Virus record (IMG/VR): IMGVR_UViG_3300047551_001195
Location: 1 to 48,584 of that record
Length of the DNA: 48,584 nucleotides
Strand: one strand, 5' to 3'
DNA from: a virus
A model generated the notes under the pieces. It was not told where the DNA came from and searched no databases. It worked only from the letters and a program-made list of their open reading frames with translations. Numbering within the stretch: position 1 is the stretch's first letter; each line of letters starts with the position of its first letter. Below are positions 32,689 to 39,806 of this stretch, piece by piece. A program made the position numbers and the translations under genes.

Positions 32689-33363
32689 TTATCCTCCGTA
32701 AGTGCTGTCCGCTTCCATCGCAACCCAGTAGGTCGCCACATCGCCCTCAAACTTGGCCACGGCCTTCTGAGCCACGCTGACCTTGTAGTTGCCGACCATC
32801 ATCTTCATCGTCTCCACGGTGAACCAGAAGCAGAAGTTGATATCGCTCTCGGTGTTGAAACTGTAGTGCCAACTGTTGGCGGTAGGGTTCTTCTTGTCGC
32901 ACACACGGATGCCGACCTCGCCCTTCTCGGCCACGATGCACATATCGGGAGCCTGAAGCACGGAGGCCGCACGGAGAACCGACTGAAGGTCTTCGGCGGA
33001 CAGGTCAAACTCCAGAGCGAGTTCGGGCATCTTCACCTTCTTGTCGGCCTTGTTCGTGATGAACTCGGGGTTGGTGTAGTAGTACTTCACCGAACGAGTG
33101 CCGCCGTCACCCGACGAGGCGATGACGAGGTGGGTGTCTTGGAAGTCCAAGACGGGTTCGTCAAACAGGCTGAGAATGCCAAGGAAGCGGGAGAGGTCAT
33201 AGATGGCGAACTCTCGGGGAAACTCCTCGGCCACCTTCGCCTCGGCGAGGATGCGCTTGGAGGCATCCACGGTGGAGAGGGTCTGTCCCGCACGCACGAG
33301 CAGGGACGGATTGATGGCGGCGAAGTTCTTGAGAACGGCGACAGTTTCTGCGGACAGTTTCAT
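32689..33363 (-). CDS. 45: Sliding clamp gp45
   Basis: 224 residues (T4 gp45: 228). MKLSAETVAVLKNFAAINPS, the KVKMPELALEFDLSAEDLQS segment and the C-terminal FEGDVATYWVAMEADSTYG match T4-type trimeric clamps. It tethers gp43 to DNA and, in T4, also activates late transcription with gp33/gp55, which fits the late-type promoters seen here. A sigma-70-like promoter with a 13-bp palindrome over its -35 lies upstream. Confidence 0.95.
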   Translation of the reverse strand: MKLSAETVAVLKNFAAINPSLLVRAGQTLSTVDASKRILAEAKVAEEFPREFAIYDLSRFLGILSLFDEPVLDFQDTHLVIASSGDGGTRSVKYYYTNPEFITNKADKKVKMPELALEFDLSAEDLQSVLRAASVLQAPDMCIVAEKGEVGIRVCDKKNPTANSWHYSFNTESDINFCFWFTVETMKMMVGNYKVSVAQKAVAKFEGDVATYWVAMEADSTYGG

Positions 33364-33389
33364 AGCGAATACTCCATAAAGTTGGTGTC

Positions 33390-33417
33390 AGTATACTCAC
33401 ACGGGGAGGCTTGTCAA
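33390..33417 (-). promoter_or_regulatory. Sigma-70-like promoter for gp45
   Basis: TTGACA, 16-nt spacer, TATACT. The -35 is centred in the palindrome GGCTTGTCAAGCC, which could be an operator. Confidence 0.65.
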
Positions 33418-33430
33418 GCCCCATTTTCAA

Positions 33431-33503
33431 AGCCACCTATCGGACTTGAACCGATGACAGCCGCATTACAAATACGGTACTCTACCAACTGAGTTAAGGT
33501 GGC
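33431..33503 (-). tRNA. tRNA-Thr (anticodon UGU)
   Basis: A complete 73-nt cloverleaf: acceptor GCCACCT/AGGTGGC, D-arm ACTC-AGTTGGTA-GAGT, anticodon arm CCGTA-TTTGTAA-TGCGG (anticodon TGT), 5-nt variable loop, T-arm ATCGG-TTCAAGT-CCGAT, discriminator T. CCA is not encoded. It reads ACA codons. Confidence 0.95.
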
Positions 33504-33517
33504 GAATCAAAAACATA

Positions 33518-35071
33518 TCAAAGAGGTCTCATGCCCAACCACACTCTTCCACGGCAAGCCGCTTTCGGGGTCTCTTTGCTTGAATCAAAGATAACCTTTT
33601 TACTCACTCCGCCCTGCTTGGCAACAAAAGTGAGAGTTCCAGTTTCAATAAACTCATCCGTCTTTAAGTTTAGTTGCCAAGATACGGGAGGATTGAAGTC
33701 AGCAGAGTTGGTGTTGAGTCCTTCGTCTATCGCTTTGCAAAGGATGAATGAGATATAAAGACCAAACTCTTTCCATGTGGTGTCATTGAGTTGTTGCCCA
33801 CCTAATAATTTTTGCGCCTCGTTCGGAAACTTTCCGACTGGTAAAGTTTTATTAACATTCGGAAGAGGTACTCCCTGATTCTTCTTGATAGCGGCAAATA
33901 CAGCGTTGACCTCTTTTTGCGTGGTCTTCATTTCACTTTCAGGAAGAGTGCCCTTGGAGAGACTACACAGACGAGACCCAAACGCCACAGCGTCAGGAAT
34001 GTCTGACTTTGAAATATGAAGACACTCATAGATGCCGAACGGATATACAACCTTTCTACCTGGTTTGTCTTCGCCCGCCGCCTTGACATACGGGAGAAAA
34101 CTTACAAGAAACTTATTCTGTAGCATATCATAATTGTCTGTTGACTTTGCTATATTGCGAAGAATGATGAGTGCGTTTGGTCTCGCCCCCTCCTCACTTT
34201 TGGAGGAAACCATCGCTTTACCTTTGCCACCCTCTTTGAGATAGCCGATAACCACAGAATCATATGCGGGATTTGAGGAACTTGAAGGCACAGCAAAGAA
34301 GCGACACTTGGAAAATCCTGGAAATCCATTGATAGCGACACCGCTCCAAAGAAGGAATGGATATGCTAACTCTGACATGAGGTAGATGGAGAATTTTCTC
34401 TTGTCTGCCATGGACATGATGCCATCAATTGACTTCCAATCAAACGGCTGTGAGCAGTTGGAATCAAAAAACTTCTTGGTTGCTGAAATCACGGCGGGAT
34501 TTTTTAAAGTTTCAAACTTACCCTTCGCCATATTAGACAGAATGAGTTCTTTAAGTTTGTCCATTGACGAAATGATATAGTGGGATTCAATCTTTGAGTA
34601 TTCGTTGTCGGTGAACAAGTTTTGAGTTGGCGCACCCTGAACGAAGAAGTTAGAGGTTAAACTTTGAAGTTCAGATGCCTTCTCGCCCGCCTTTGCTCCA
34701 CCACGATGGAAACCAAGTTTGAGGAACTCTTTGTTCTCAATCTTGGGAGGCATGGTTTCTTTCTTGGTGAACTTTCCGATGAACATCGGTTCGGCAACCT
34801 CGTCGCCTCGCTTCAGTTCAACCACCACAACTCCCTTAACGCTGTCGCTCAACTCACCAAGAGTCATCTTTCCAACCATTTGAACAGCCTTCATGAAATC
34901 TGGATTGTCGTGCTTATCTTTGAATCGAGGAATCCAGTTCCACGAAACACCAACCCATTGCTCGCTACCACGAACGAACTTCATGCCGCTGATTCTGGTT
35001 TGGGTGATGCCCTGCGACTCGGATAGTGTCGCCTGCTCGTTAGCGTTTTGCCAGTCTAAGAAGTCACGCAC
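33518..35071 (-). CDS. Unknown protein with capsid-targeting-like leader
   Basis: 517 residues. The N-terminus MRDFLDWQNANEQATLSES fits the M-(K/R)-x-F...L-x-E leader form (cut after L-S-E at ~18). The rest has a central segment with beta-strands (FPGFSKCRFFAVPSSSS, YDSVVIGYLKEGGKGKA) and a C-terminal part (WQLNLKTDEFIETGTLTFVA). No family was recognised, and no membrane segment or catalytic signature is obvious. Its size and leader make it a candidate abundant internal or injected protein. Confidence 0.6.
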   Translation of the reverse strand: MRDFLDWQNANEQATLSESQGITQTRISGMKFVRGSEQWVGVSWNWIPRFKDKHDNPDFMKAVQMVGKMTLGELSDSVKGVVVVELKRGDEVAEPMFIGKFTKKETMPPKIENKEFLKLGFHRGGAKAGEKASELQSLTSNFFVQGAPTQNLFTDNEYSKIESHYIISSMDKLKELILSNMAKGKFETLKNPAVISATKKFFDSNCSQPFDWKSIDGIMSMADKRKFSIYLMSELAYPFLLWSGVAINGFPGFSKCRFFAVPSSSSNPAYDSVVIGYLKEGGKGKAMVSSKSEEGARPNALIILRNIAKSTDNYDMLQNKFLVSFLPYVKAAGEDKPGRKVVYPFGIYECLHISKSDIPDAVAFGSRLCSLSKGTLPESEMKTTQKEVNAVFAAIKKNQGVPLPNVNKTLPVGKFPNEAQKLLGGQQLNDTTWKEFGLYISFILCKAIDEGLNTNSADFNPPVSWQLNLKTDEFIETGTLTFVAKQGGVSKKVIFDSSKETPKAACRGRVWLGMRPL

Positions 35072-35088
35072 GATTCACTACTCCTGCT

Positions 35089-35487
35089 TCAAATAATTGT
35101 AAGCGAACAATACACCCTGTTCCCTATGCCCTTGTATGTAGCGAAAATGAGTAGGTATTTCTTCCCACTTTCCCGCCAAAGGATTCCTTGCTTTTTGGTC
35201 CTCGGTGTGGGCCGAATCTTCCACCGTGCCGTACGAGCGTACGCCTCAATGTTGGACTTCATCTTGGTTGGGACTGTCCCCTTGAAGAAGTAGCCCTTGA
35301 TGGAACCCTTCCACACATTGGATTCCTTCATCATGGCCACGAGGTCAACCAAAGCCTTGTGGCCGGGTAGTTGATTCTTACCCGCCTTACCCAAGTGCTT
35401 GGACACCGCCGCCAGTTCTTCCCCTGAGGGCTTACACTCGTTGGAGCGGCACTTGGCCTTGCGTGCTGTGTTGCGAATCTCGGGCAT
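35089..35487 (-). CDS. Hypothetical basic protein
   Basis: 132 residues, about one-fifth Lys/Arg. MPEIRNTARKAKCRSNECKP contains two cysteines. The C-terminus ends with beta-type SGKKYLLIFATYKGIG. No family was recognised; the charge suggests nucleic-acid binding. The ATG is 5 nt after an ATAAATA element and lacks a ribosome site, so a leaderless late mRNA is predicted. Confidence 0.55.
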   Translation of the reverse strand: MPEIRNTARKAKCRSNECKPSGEELAAVSKHLGKAGKNQLPGHKALVDLVAMMKESNVWKGSIKGYFFKGTVPTKMKSNIEAYARTARWKIRPTPRTKKQGILWRESGKKYLLIFATYKGIGNRVYCSLTII

Positions 35488-35492
35488 AAGGT

Positions 35493-35499
35493 TATTTAT
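35493..35499 (-). promoter_or_regulatory. Late-type promoter element, leaderless arrangement
   Basis: ATAAATA, ACCTT, ATG (35487). It overlaps the TAA stop of the BFD-like gene. Confidence 0.55.
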
Positions 35500-35705
35500 G
35501 GCTCGGGCGAAGCGTCTCGGATGATATAATCAAACTCGGTCTGCCCTGTCTTGAGGGCCTCTCTCAGGTAGGGCTTACACATCCCACACCCACCCCCGCA
35601 CCCAAGGATGCGTTGAATGTCCTCAATCGTCCACCCCTCGGGCCTTGCTCGCTTGATGACTTCCTTGAACGGCGTGTCATAACAGACGCATCGGTCAATC
35701 CTCAT
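35496..35705 (-). CDS. BFD-type [2Fe-2S] small protein
   Basis: 69 residues. Cysteines at C6-x-C8 and C40-x-x-C43 (in GCGGGCGMCKPYL) with a helix between (WTIEDIQRILG) fit the bacterioferritin-associated ferredoxin (Fer2_BFD) fold, which holds one [2Fe-2S] cluster. C36 is an extra cysteine. In bacteria Bfd reduces bacterioferritin to release iron. A ferritin-like gene is encoded about 1.2 kb upstream, which makes a link tempting but unproven. Confidence 0.65.
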   Translation of the reverse strand: MRIDRCVCYDTPFKEVIKRARPEGWTIEDIQRILGCGGGCGMCKPYLREALKTGQTEFDYIIRDASPEP

Positions 35706-36232
35706 GCCAGTCCAAGTTCCTTAAGACGGGCGAGAGTCGTGGCGACACTCGTATGCTTGATGCCGATGCCACCTGCGGCCTCCCACTCGGCGATGTTCTT
35801 GCCCCAGTCATCAATCAGGATGTTGGCCGTGCCACCCGTCTTGGCGTAGAGTTTCTTCTCGGGACGAGTGACAAGATGAACCTTATTGGGGAGGGGATTG
35901 AGGTTCTTCTTAATCCACTCGGCCTTGTCAGCCTTTCCGTTCGGTTGCCATTTAGTCGGGTATGCTGACAGGATGCGAACATCGTGGCGGGTGATTGCCT
36001 GCCACAGACGCTTGGCCCCTGCCATGAACGGGAGTTCGGCGAAGAGGTGGGGATACTTCTCGTCAATCTCGGGCTTCTTCGGATTGACGAACTCGTCAAA
36101 GGTTCCGTTGGTCAGTTTCTTGCCGTACAACTTCCCGATGTGGCCCACGAGGTCGGCAAGCACCCCGTCCATGTCGCAGTAGATGATGGGCTTGGCCTTG
36201 GCTTCGGTCAGGTATTGTTGAAAGTCTTTCAT
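35702..36232 (-). CDS. HAD/5'-nucleotidase-like phosphatase with capsid-targeting-like leader
   Basis: 176 residues. MKDFQQYLTEAKAK is very close to the leader of T4 IPII/IPIII (MKTYQEFIAEA), with a predicted cut after L-T-E. The enzyme core follows at once: IIYCDMDGVLADL (D20, D22 nucleophile pair), VRILSAYPTKWQ and ANILIDDWGKNIAEW (acidic metal site). It is a short HAD resembling phage 5'(3')-deoxyribonucleotidases. The substrate is unknown. ATGA-type overlaps tie it to both neighbours. Confidence 0.8.
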   Translation of the reverse strand: MKDFQQYLTEAKAKPIIYCDMDGVLADLVGHIGKLYGKKLTNGTFDEFVNPKKPEIDEKYPHLFAELPFMAGAKRLWQAITRHDVRILSAYPTKWQPNGKADKAEWIKKNLNPLPNKVHLVTRPEKKLYAKTGGTANILIDDWGKNIAEWEAAGGIGIKHTSVATTLARLKELGLA

Positions 36233-36921
36233 TCGGGAATGTCCACTAAGCCTTGCTGAACGGCGAACACACCCAATATCTTACCCGCTTCAAGGTCGGA
36301 AGGGAAGTGTACACCGCCAATAATTCTGCTTTCGCTGATACGCTCGGCGAACCTATCAAACACCGCATGGAACTCAGGATATCGGACCTTGAGGGCCGTT
36401 GAGAACATCCATGCGTCAAAGGAATGTCCTGAGGGGTAGGCAGGTGTTTGGGGGTCGGACACGATGGGCATGATGGTCTTACCCAACAGGGGAGCCAACT
36501 GGTACGGGCGGGGGCGGGCGTGATACATTTTCGTGTAGAGGCTGAGGCCGTTGCCCTGCGTTGCCATGGCATTAAACCATCGCCATGAGTAAGTTTCACC
36601 CGTCTGGCGGGAAGCGATGTCCGCCCACATTTCATAATGGTTGCGAGGGTCATCAACCTTAACAGCGAAGTCTTGCTTCCACGGAGGGGAGTCCACCATT
36701 CGCTGTATCATCGTGTTCAACTCAAGCACCGTTTCCGTGCTTCCGTTAGGGAACGGACGGGGAATCGGAGCGGCGGGGAGACCCTCGGCAATGCGATTCA
36801 GGTAGCGACCAAGGGCCTTCGTGGGGTCATCACGGTCGGCCTGAATCGTGGCGATATCCTTCTGGCGCATTGGGCCATAGGTAAGCGTGTCAATCTCACT
36901 ATGGCTACCGAATGTCATCAT
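36229..36921 (-). CDS. PAP2-superfamily acid phosphatase
   Basis: 230 residues with the three PAP2 signatures: KMYHARPRP (K131...R138P), YPSGHSF (162-168) and SRIIGGVHFPSD (S198-R, H205, D209). These form the vanadate/phosphate pocket of class A acid phosphatases and haloperoxidases. There is no signal peptide or membrane segment, so it is a cytosolic (or injected) soluble form. The substrate is unknown; phosphate scavenging and dephosphorylation of lipid or nucleotide phosphates are both possible. Confidence 0.85.
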   Translation of the reverse strand: MMTFGSHSEIDTLTYGPMRQKDIATIQADRDDPTKALGRYLNRIAEGLPAAPIPRPFPNGSTETVLELNTMIQRMVDSPPWKQDFAVKVDDPRNHYEMWADIASRQTGETYSWRWFNAMATQGNGLSLYTKMYHARPRPYQLAPLLGKTIMPIVSDPQTPAYPSGHSFDAWMFSTALKVRYPEFHAVFDRFAERISESRIIGGVHFPSDLEAGKILGVFAVQQGLVDIPE

Positions 36922-37286
36922 TTGAGTCGGAGGAGATACTTGGTCTGATTGACGGCCCCAAGCATCTCGTCACGGATGTTGAGAAGGTCGGAGTCGCCGT
37001 CTTTGAGGAATGTCGGAAGTTCTTTCGTGAGGTAGGTCACGAGGCCGTCAAGGAACACCATCACCTCTTTGTTGGAGGCATAGTTGGAGGCTGTGAAGGA
37101 GAAGCCCTCCTTGGCCATCGGGACGCTTCCACGACTGCCCGAGAAGGATTCAATGAAGGTGTCAATGAGTCCGTCAAGAGACTCATAGAGTTTGCCCAGA
37201 GCCTTATGCTCGGCATAAGACTTGGTTTGCCAATGGTAGATACGAAGTTGTGCCTGTACGCTGAGGAGTTTGGTTACGATGTTCAT
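36918..37286 (-). CDS. Ferritin-like (Dps-type) four-helix protein
   Basis: 122 residues. AQLRIYHWQTKSYAEHKALG and KLYESLDGLIDTFIESFSG follow the Dps/ferritin-like helix pair with H-x2-(T) and H-x-A-L-G spacing common in a phage family (DUF5856-like, from memory). Putative metal ligands are H18, H27 and the D/E residues of the second helix. It may bind iron or act as a structural four-helix protein. The start lies 5 nt after CTAAATA with no ribosome site. Confidence 0.65.
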   Translation of the reverse strand: MNIVTKLLSVQAQLRIYHWQTKSYAEHKALGKLYESLDGLIDTFIESFSGSRGSVPMAKEGFSFTASNYASNKEVMVFLDGLVTYLTKELPTFLKDGDSDLLNIRDEMLGAVNQTKYLLRLK

Positions 37287-37290
37287 GGAC

Positions 37291-37428
37291 TTATTTAGTC
37301 GCCTTGGGCTTCCTGATAACCTTGTCCTTTGGTTTGTCCTTCTTGCCGAAAATCTTGTCGTAATTGTCCGACCACTTCTTCCAGTCCACGGGGCGGTAAG
37401 TGTCGCCCTTTCCTGCCTGTCCGTTCAT
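37291..37428 (-). CDS. 45-residue phage protein (YRPV..KWSDNYDKIFG type)
   Basis: A short frame from the ATG at 37428 to the TAA at 37291: 45 residues including GDTYRPVDWKKWSDNYDKIF and a Lys-rich tail. This 'YRPV...NYD.IFG' pattern recurs as a tiny conserved protein in T4-type phages. Its start overlaps the end of the glycosylase-like gene, whose C-terminal codons provide the ribosome site (GGTGGAG). Its function is unknown. Confidence 0.65.
   Translation of the reverse strand: MNGQAGKGDTYRPVDWKKWSDNYDKIFGKKDKPKDKVIRKPKATK
37292..37298 (-). promoter_or_regulatory. Late-type promoter element, leaderless arrangement
   Basis: CTAAATA, AGTCC, ATG (37286). It overlaps the stop of the 45-residue gene. 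Confidence 0.5.
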
Positions 37429-37976
37429 GACTCCACCTTCCACCACTGAGGTACACGGGCTGTCTTCCACACGGCGAACCGCCGCTTCTCACCCATGTAG
37501 TACTGACGATAAGCCGTCACCGCATCGCCCGCCACCCGATACTGGTCGGGCATGGCCTGAGCGAAGGGCGTGATGCTGTCGGCCTTGGCGATGCCCTTGG
37601 GCGGGTTCTTGAGCATCCCGTGTACAAGTTCGTCCATGCTGTGAGCCTTGTGGTAGCGAACGGTATACTCGTCCAACAGACCCACGGCGTGCCGCTGAAG
37701 CCACAGGTAGTTTTGGTCGTTTTCCATCGTCCACTTGGTACAGGGATGGTTGACCATGACAGCGAGGCACAGGGCATCATCCATGTTGGGGTCGGGGTGC
37801 GACCAATCCTTCATGCGCCTGCCCGTGAGCGTGAGGCGTGTGCGAGGCTTGCCGTCAAGGACACGATGGGCGGTGGAGAGCATCTGGGCACTTTCAACAA
37901 TCATCTTACACACATGACGGTCGCAAAGATCACGGGCGGCTTGGCGAGGTTCGCTGTCTACCACAAAAATGTTCAT
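37425..37976 (-). CDS. Pyrimidine-dimer-glycosylase-like phage protein
   Basis: 183 residues. MNIFVVDSEPRQAARDLCD, HVCKMIVESAQMLSTAHRVL, VNHPCTKWTMENDQNYLW and RYHKAHSMDEL then AYRQYYMGEKRRFAVWK and PQWW match a phage family often labelled pyrimidine dimer DNA glycosylase, related to T4 endonuclease V. That label is not experimentally secure for the family. A DNA-repair role fits the phage, but the catalytic residue cannot be pinned by eye. Confidence 0.65.
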   Translation of the reverse strand: MNIFVVDSEPRQAARDLCDRHVCKMIVESAQMLSTAHRVLDGKPRTRLTLTGRRMKDWSHPDPNMDDALCLAVMVNHPCTKWTMENDQNYLWLQRHAVGLLDEYTVRYHKAHSMDELVHGMLKNPPKGIAKADSITPFAQAMPDQYRVAGDAVTAYRQYYMGEKRRFAVWKTARVPQWWKVES

Positions 37977-38480
37977 CTATGATCCTTTCGTTTCTTCAAC
38001 ATACTTTACAATAGCCCTGAGTTCTTCTAGAGTAGCATCTCGTTTGATGCGATTTGCTCTATCTGAAATCACTCTGACATTTCCTTTTACATACCCAAGT
38101 TCTGGGACGATTCTGTCTAAACTGGGAGAACAACTATCAAATTTTCCAACTCCACGCTTTAGACTCACCCCAAGAACTGGACACTTATCTGGTATGATAG
38201 ACTTCAGGTATTCTTCGTCAAGGTCAAATGGCAATTGTTTTTTCTTCGCTCTTTGCTTTGCCAGAGAAAGCATAGAGTATCCGAGACACTCTCTTCTTTT
38301 TCTTTCCCGATCTGCCTTTGCTCGTTTGTCGGCAGGGGTCATTGCGCCCGATGTTTTGAGATTGATACAATCCCGACAGGTATGTCTAGGATAGTGTTTG
38401 CCATTGTGACTCTTGAACACCTGAAAACGATCAATAGGCTTGTCTTGTTTACAGTTTCTACACATTTTGGTGTTTGACAT
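37977..38480 (-). CDS. HNH-type endonuclease (free-standing)
   Basis: 167 residues. MCRNC and CRDC (C7/C10, C35/C38) form an N-terminal zinc site, a Lys/Arg-rich helix follows, and the C-terminal part has CPVLGVSL, SPSLDRIVPELGYVKGNV and RVISDRANRIKRD, the usual phage HNH-like nuclease ending. It is probably a mobile (homing) endonuclease. It is AT-richer than its neighbours and is preceded by ATAAATA only 5 nt from the ATG, with no ribosome site. Confidence 0.8.
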   Translation of the reverse strand: MSNTKMCRNCKQDKPIDRFQVFKSHNGKHYPRHTCRDCINLKTSGAMTPADKRAKADRERKRRECLGYSMLSLAKQRAKKKQLPFDLDEEYLKSIIPDKCPVLGVSLKRGVGKFDSCSPSLDRIVPELGYVKGNVRVISDRANRIKRDATLEELRAIVKYVEETKGS

Positions 38481-38485
38481 ACACC

Positions 38486-38492
38486 TATTTAT
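38486..38492 (-). promoter_or_regulatory. Late-type promoter element, leaderless arrangement
   Basis: ATAAATA, GGTGT, ATG (38480). Confidence 0.5.
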
Positions 38493-38532
38493 GTGTTAGG
38501 CATTTTTGCTTGTATTCCTACCACAAAGATAT

Positions 38533-38763
38533 TCACTTGACCAACTCCTCAATCTTACAGGCGATGCCGTAGTTCTCATCCACGAGAACCTCCAGTTCAC
38601 CCAACCTGCGATTATACCCCTCTATGAGAAGCGGGTCATCCGTGGCTTCAAGTTTTTGTGCGATGGCCACCATCTCGTCAAGGTACGACAGAGAGACGGA
38701 GACATACTCACGCTGAAGACGGAGAACGCTTTTCACGGTTTCGGAAGACATGGAACGCCTCAT
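38533..38763 (-). CDS. Small coiled-coil protein
   Basis: 76 residues from the ATG at 38763, with GGAG 6 nt upstream; the longer frame runs into the tRNA genes and is rejected. LQREYVSVSLSYLDEMVAIA and NRRLGELEVLVDENYGIACK are amphipathic helices suggesting a coiled coil. No family was recognised. It follows the tRNA-Pro gene by 20 nt and is likely on the same transcript. Confidence 0.55.
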   Translation of the reverse strand: MRRSMSSETVKSVLRLQREYVSVSLSYLDEMVAIAQKLEATDDPLLIEGYNRRLGELEVLVDENYGIACKIEELVK

Positions 38764-38783
38764 CCTTTTCTCCCCCTCCCCAA

Positions 38784-38857
38784 TCAGGGTGACAGGATTT
38801 GAACCTGCGACCTTCTGGACCCAAACCAGACGCTCTACCAAACTGAGCCACACCCTG
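38784..38857 (-). tRNA. tRNA-Pro (anticodon UGG)
   Basis: A complete 74-nt cloverleaf: acceptor CAGGGTG/CACCCTG, D-arm GCTC-AGTTTGGTA-GAGC, anticodon arm TCTGG-TTTGGGT-CCAGA (anticodon TGG), T-arm GCAGG-TTCAAAT-CCTGT, discriminator A. Confidence 0.95.
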
Positions 38858-38860
38858 AAA

Positions 38861-38988
38861 ACAGGATGACGGGATTTGAACCCGTGCGAATCAGGATTGT
38901 GGGGTGAGGCCCATGGCCTCTCTTGGCACGATTCGGATGCCACCCACATTCCACCTTTTCTTTGCGTGTCCCACCACGCCGCATCCTG
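38861..38988 (-). ncRNA. 128-nt tRNA-like RNA with enlarged or replaced anticodon region
   Basis: A perfect 7-bp acceptor pair CAGGATG (38988-38982)/CATCCTG (38868-38862) and a regular T-arm ACGGG-TTCAAAT-CCCGT flank a D-like hairpin GCGTG-GTGGGA-CACGC. The normal 17-nt anticodon arm is replaced by ~75 nt that can fold as an outer stem TGTGGGTG/CACCCCACA enclosing GGCA...TGCC and the perfect hairpin GAGGCC-ATG-GGCCTC. It ends 3 nt before tRNA-Pro. It could be a tmRNA-like domain, a tRNA with a small insertion, or a decayed tRNA. Confidence 0.55.
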
Positions 38989-39043
38989 AAACCCCCACCC
39001 ATAATGAGCGTCACCATTTGCATGGGAGAGGCTCGGTGGGGCA

Positions 39044-39075
39044 GTGGTTTGCAAATTGCCCGGGCCGCAAACCAC
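39044..39075 (-). other. Strong hairpin between the RMF-like gene and the tRNA genes
   Basis: GTGGTTTGC and GCAAACCAC form a 9-bp stem with a 14-nt GC-rich loop. There is no U-run on the minus side, so it is more likely an RNA-processing or stability hairpin than a terminator. The rest of 38989-39085 has no gene. Confidence 0.5.
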
Positions 39076-39085
39076 CATTATTCTA

Positions 39086-39289
39086 TCAGCCTGCGAGGAA
39101 CCTACCCTCGTTGACGGACTTGCGTGCCTCACGCATGACCTTCTCGTTGGCCTCACGGTAGCCTATGTTATACTCTTCTCCATACGGTGAATCATAGTAC
39201 TGAGTAGGATCTTTGTAAACCTTATTCGGCTTTCCTGTCATGCGGTCATTGTAGCCGTCTCTGTATCCTTGACCTGGTGTGTATTCCAT
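39086..39289 (-). CDS. Small RMF-like protein
   Basis: 67 residues, with AAGGAG 10 nt before the ATG. GQGYRDGYNDRMTGKPNKVY and GEEYNIGYREANEKVM contain two 'GY..G/A' helices separated by a loop, the layout of ribosome modulation factor-like proteins found in some phages. If real, it would bind 70S ribosomes, fitting a phage that also carries tRNAs. The similarity is weak and the assignment is tentative. Confidence 0.5.
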   Translation of the reverse strand: MEYTPGQGYRDGYNDRMTGKPNKVYKDPTQYYDSPYGEEYNIGYREANEKVMREARKSVNEGRFLAG

Positions 39290-39305
39290 GACTATCGCTC
39301 CTTCA

Positions 39306-39340
39306 TAAAACCCTGCCCCGCCGTTTCTGGTCGGGGACAG
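39306..39340 (-). terminator. Probable intrinsic terminator
   Basis: CTGTCCCCG ... CGGGGCAG stem with inner CC/GG pairs, then GGGTTTTAT, just after the stop of the small membrane protein at 39355. The U-run is only four, so read-through is likely. Confidence 0.5.
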
Positions 39341-39354
39341 AGTATGTAGACTAC

Positions 39355-39567
39355 TTACTGACGGGGGCCGCCACGGGGAGCGTCACCACGCTCGGCGATG
39401 CGCTCACGCCACTCGCCACGGTCGGCTTGGTTGTTGGCGATGTTGTAGAGCGACCATGCGATGACAACGAGCGAGGCCGTCTTGAGGAAGCAACTGATGT
39501 TGCACCACGAGAGACCGAAGCCGTTGTTACCACCCGTACACGAACCATTATTCACATTACACTTCAT
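39355..39567 (-). CDS. Small membrane protein, Cys-rich N-terminus
   Basis: 70 residues. An N-terminal Cys/Gly/Asn segment (CNVNNGSCTGGNNGFG) precedes one hydrophobic helix (CFLKTASLVVIAWSLYNIA, ~26-44) and a charged tail with RGGPRQ. AAGGAG stands upstream of the ATG. Its function is unknown; it could be a membrane-acting early or lysis-accessory protein. Confidence 0.55.
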   Translation of the reverse strand: MKCNVNNGSCTGGNNGFGLSWCNISCFLKTASLVVIAWSLYNIANNQADRGEWRERIAERGDAPRGGPRQ

Positions 39568-39576
39568 ACAAACTCC

Positions 39577-39795
39577 TTACGGATTGGGAGTGGAACTATC
39601 TCCACTCGGGTTAGATGGCATATAACTGCGGCGAGCGAGGAGGTTCAATGTACCATGGTTTCGCTGATTGACCTCATCCTGCGCCTCAAGTCTTGCCAAT
39701 ATCATCTCTGTTCGGAAGATGGCGATGAGTGAGACCACGAGTCCCGCCACGCCAACCCAGAACGCCGTCCTGTTCAAAAACTTCTTATCTTTCAT
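39577..39795 (-). CDS. Small single-pass membrane protein
   Basis: 72 residues. AFWVGVAGLVVSLIAIF (~11-27) is a single membrane helix; the rest is a charged helix and a Ser/Pro-rich end. AAGGAG lies upstream. It is adjacent to another small membrane protein, so the two may act together (for example a spanin- or holin-like pair), but neither shows a diagnostic motif. Confidence 0.55.
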   Translation of the reverse strand: MKDKKFLNRTAFWVGVAGLVVSLIAIFRTEMILARLEAQDEVNQRNHGTLNLLARRSYMPSNPSGDSSTPNP

Positions 39796-39806
39796 ACTCT
39801 CTCTCC

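Noticed and set aside
38764-39156. Minus-strand frame spanning the tRNA genes
   Set aside because: The frame is open by chance through tRNA-Pro and the tRNA-like RNA; only its last 76 codons have a ribosome site.
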